Of a stretch of DNA of 64,000 bases, positions 62,286 to 64,000 are shown piece after piece. The stretch comes from Pseudomonas taiwanensis DSM 21245 (lineage in GTDB: Bacteria > Pseudomonadota > Gammaproteobacteria > Pseudomonadales > Pseudomonadaceae): positions 124,001 through 188,000 of the forward strand of contig NZ_AUEC01000010.1 in assembly GCF_000425785.1 (NCBI RefSeq), given 5' to 3'. Under the pieces are notes generated by a model. It did not search any database and was not told where the DNA came from. It saw nothing but the letters and a program-made list of their open reading frames with translations. The stretch's first letter is position 1. Each line of letters starts with the position of its first letter. The position numbers and the translations under genes were made by a program.

Positions 62286-63818
62286 ATGAGCGAGCGTCCT
62301 CTCGTATTGCCATTCGACCCTGCCGGCATCGTCCTCGACCGCCGCCGAGGCCTCAGTCAACAGCTGTATCAGGCACTGCGGGCACGGGTGCTCGATGGCC
62401 GGCTCAGCAGTGGTACACGTTTGCCAGCAACCCGCGACCTGGCCGCCATACTGGCGTTGTCCCGCAACAGCGTGATCCGCGCGTATGACCAGTTGTATGC
62501 CGAGGGCTACATCGAAAGCCGGGTTGGCGATGGCACCTATGTCAGTCGGCTGCCAAAACTATCCACACAACTATCCACAGGGTTATCCCGGGGTTTATCA
62601 ACAGAGTTATCCACATTTTCATCGAAAAACACTGAGGATATATCCAGCCGAGAGCGTTCCAGCGAGCCGCTTGAGCGTCTGAAAAATAACCATTTACCAC
62701 CACCAAAAAGTGGCGCGCCACGGGCATTTCGGGTGGGCATTCCCGCGTTCGACCTTTTCCCGTTCGAGGTCTGGGCCAAGCTGCAAGCGGGTTTCTGGAG
62801 AAATCCGGATCCCGCGCGACTCGGCTATGGGGACCCCGCAGGCGAGCGAGCTTTGCGAGAGCTGGTAGCGGCCTATATGCGTCGTTCCCGAGGACTTTCG
62901 TGCACGGCTGAGCAAATTGTGATCACCCATGGCGCGCAGCAGGCCATCAGCCTTTGTGCACAGTTGCTGCTGCAGCCCGGCGACAAGGTGGCTGTGGAAA
63001 ACCCAGGCTACCGGGCAGCAGGTCACGCCTTCGCCATTGCAGGGGCCAGGGTGATTGGGGTAGCGGTGGACGAGCAGGGCATGGACTGCCAACGACTGGC
63101 GCAGGTGACGGACTGCCGGTTGGCCTATGTGACGCCCGCTCATCAGTACCCCACGGGGGTAACCATGAGCCTGGCGAGACGCCTGGCGTTGCTGGACTGG
63201 GCCGAACGCAACGAGGGCTGGATCGTCGAAGACGACTATGACGGCGAGTATCGCTACAGCGGCGCGCCATTGGCACCCTTGGCCGCCCTCGATCAGCAGG
63301 GGCGCGTGTTGTACGTGGGTACCTTCGGCAAGATTGCCTTCCCGGCCTTGCGCCTGGGGTATCTGGTATTGCCTGCGCGCCTGGCGGAGGCCTTCAGCCA
63401 GGGCCGCGCGCTGGCGGTGCGGCATTCGGAAGTGGGCTCGCAGTGCGTAATGGCCGAGTTCATGGCCCAGGGGCACTTTCAGCGGCATATCCGGCGCATG
63501 CGCCGGGCAGCGTTGAGCCGCCGCAACGTGCTCAAGGCGGGATGGCCGGTGGATGTTCCCGGGCTAGGCGAAATGCCGGAAGTCGAGGCTGGGCTTCATG
63601 TGAAGGTAGATGTGGATAACCATGCCCGGGAGCAGGAACTGGTAGCCAAGGCTGAGGCGGTGGGGGTCGAGGTCAATCCGCTGAGCAGTTATTGGCTTGA
63701 GGACAGCGAGGTGCCTGTGGATAAACGCGCTGGGTTGGTTCTTGGGTTTGCGGCGGTGCCAGAAGGGGAGATCGCCGAGGCGTTGATGCGCTTGCGCAAG
63801 GCATGGAAGCAACGGTGA
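62286..63818 (+). CDS. MocR/PdxR-type regulator (GntR helix-turn-helix plus aminotransferase fold)
   Basis: The 510 residues consist of an N-terminal GntR winged helix (about 15-85: RGLSQQLYQALRARVLDGRLSSGTRLPATRDLAAILALSRNSVIRAYDQLYAEGYIESRVGDGTYV), an unusual linker (92-111) made of LSTQ-LSTG-LSRG-LSTE-LSTF repeats, and a class-I aminotransferase-like domain that binds PLP. The PLP lysine is K349 in YVGTFGKIAFPALRLGY. It is divergent from the PaiB-GNAT-GNAT operon and probably regulates it. The linker repeat is encoded by 12-base DnaA-box-like units. Two further DnaA boxes lie at 63611-63619 and 63716-63724. Confidence 0.9.
   Translation: MSERPLVLPFDPAGIVLDRRRGLSQQLYQALRARVLDGRLSSGTRLPATRDLAAILALSRNSVIRAYDQLYAEGYIESRVGDGTYVSRLPKLSTQLSTGLSRGLSTELSTFSSKNTEDISSRERSSEPLERLKNNHLPPPKSGAPRAFRVGIPAFDLFPFEVWAKLQAGFWRNPDPARLGYGDPAGERALRELVAAYMRRSRGLSCTAEQIVITHGAQQAISLCAQLLLQPGDKVAVENPGYRAAGHAFAIAGARVIGVAVDEQGMDCQRLAQVTDCRLAYVTPAHQYPTGVTMSLARRLALLDWAERNEGWIVEDDYDGEYRYSGAPLAPLAALDQQGRVLYVGTFGKIAFPALRLGYLVLPARLAEAFSQGRALAVRHSEVGSQCVMAEFMAQGHFQRHIRRMRRAALSRRNVLKAGWPVDVPGLGEMPEVEAGLHVKVDVDNHAREQELVAKAEAVGVEVNPLSSYWLEDSEVPVDKRAGLVLGFAAVPEGEIAEALMRLRKAWKQR
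62559..62618 (+). repeat. Five 12-bp iteron-like units with DnaA-box cores in the MocR gene
   Basis: Units begin at 62559, 62571, 62583, 62595 and 62607. Their 9-base cores are CTATCCACA, CTATCCACA, TTATCCCGG, TTATCAACA and TTATCCACA; the last is a perfect DnaA box, three have one mismatch, and the third is more diverged. The phase is exactly 12 bases (4 codons), keeping the reading frame as repeated LSTx. Confidence 0.85.
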
Positions 63819-63828
63819 CGCTGATGGC

Positions 63829-63951
63829 CACTTCGCGGGCGTATCCGCTCCCACAGGCACGGGTGTTCAAGGATATCGCCCCCGAGGGTTGGATTTGGGT
63901 CCACTTCCTTGGGGGCATACCCTTACGGGGAGCGGCTTTGCCCGCGAAGTG
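63829..63951. repeat. Inverted REP pair at the window end
   Basis: A REP unit at 63829-63852 (CACTTCGCGGGC, gtat, CCGCTCCC) is repeated in reverse complement at 63928-63951 (GGGAGCGG, cttt, GCCCGCGAAGTG). Arms match except in the central 4 bases; 75 bases lie between. The form is the typical P. putida REP. No gene was seen in 63819-64000. Confidence 0.8.
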
Positions 63952-64000
63952 AGCGACTCAGGTGCCTGACTTGATCCGTGTCCAAGCCCGCGTGCGTGCC

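Noticed and set aside
62559..62618. CRISPR array
   Set aside because: Units are contiguous 12-mers without spacers and lie within a coding frame.

Overview
This window is the replication-origin region of a Pseudomonas chromosome, most likely of the P. putida group. The evidence is the recF-dnaN-dnaA / rpmH-rnpA-yidD-yidC-mnmE arrangement around an AT-rich oriC, the Pseudomonas order mnmG-rsmG-parA-parB-atpIBEFHAGDC-glmU-glmR-glmS, GC-rich codon use, P. putida-type REP sequences, and a zwf paralogue / RpiR / LysR / two-subunit pyruvate carboxylase block. No rRNA, tRNA, CRISPR array, prophage or insertion sequence was seen.

Layout. Positions 1-3735 (minus strand) carry recF (cut by the window edge), dnaN and dnaA. 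oriC lies at about 3736-4240 with five perfect DnaA boxes. From 4331 to 24649 nearly everything is on the plus strand: ribosomal protein L34, RNase P protein, membrane insertase, the tRNA-modification pair MnmE/MnmG, chromosome partitioning (ParA/ParB), the F1Fo ATP synthase operon, and UDP-GlcNAc synthesis (GlmU, GlmR, GlmS), ending at the unoccupied attTn7 site. A second origin-like, DnaA-box-rich gap lies at 8313-8857, upstream of mnmG.

From 24.7 to 33.5 kb is a more accessory stretch: DoxX-like and MFS genes, a LysE exporter, and an AotJQMOP-like amino-acid ABC transporter with a built-in AstE-like deacylase and an RpiR regulator. From 33.6 to 38.5 kb come a dihydrolipoamide dehydrogenase, cyclopropane fatty acid synthase, cardiolipin synthase and a DUF3617 protein. 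From 38.5 to 42.7 kb is a zinc-starvation cluster (zinc-independent GTP cyclohydrolase FolE2, a small secreted protein, two COG0523 GTPases, DUF1826) arranged around a Zur-box-like palindrome. From 42.7 to 50.6 kb are DUF3301, pdxY, a thioesterase, a cation/proton antiporter, an SMI1/KNR4 protein, a Tim44-like protein and uvrD. From 50.8 to 60.4 kb are a GGDEF/EAL protein, a second zwf with a HexR-like regulator and operator, a small basic protein, a LysR regulator and the pycAB pair. The window closes with a PaiB/GNAT/GNAT operon divergent from a MocR regulator, followed by an inverted REP pair.

The most unusual signals are in the DNA rather than in gene content. (1) Five exact 12-bp units with DnaA-box-like cores form an iteron-like array inside the MocR gene. 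(2) Perfect DnaA boxes are scattered over the window, many inside genes and four within 1.9 kb of the zinc GTPase cluster. (3) Two parS-like sites lie inside recF and folE2. (4) A perfect palindrome sits exactly between the -35 and -10 of the atp promoter. (5) Clean operator-like palindromes precede glmR, cfa and zwf.
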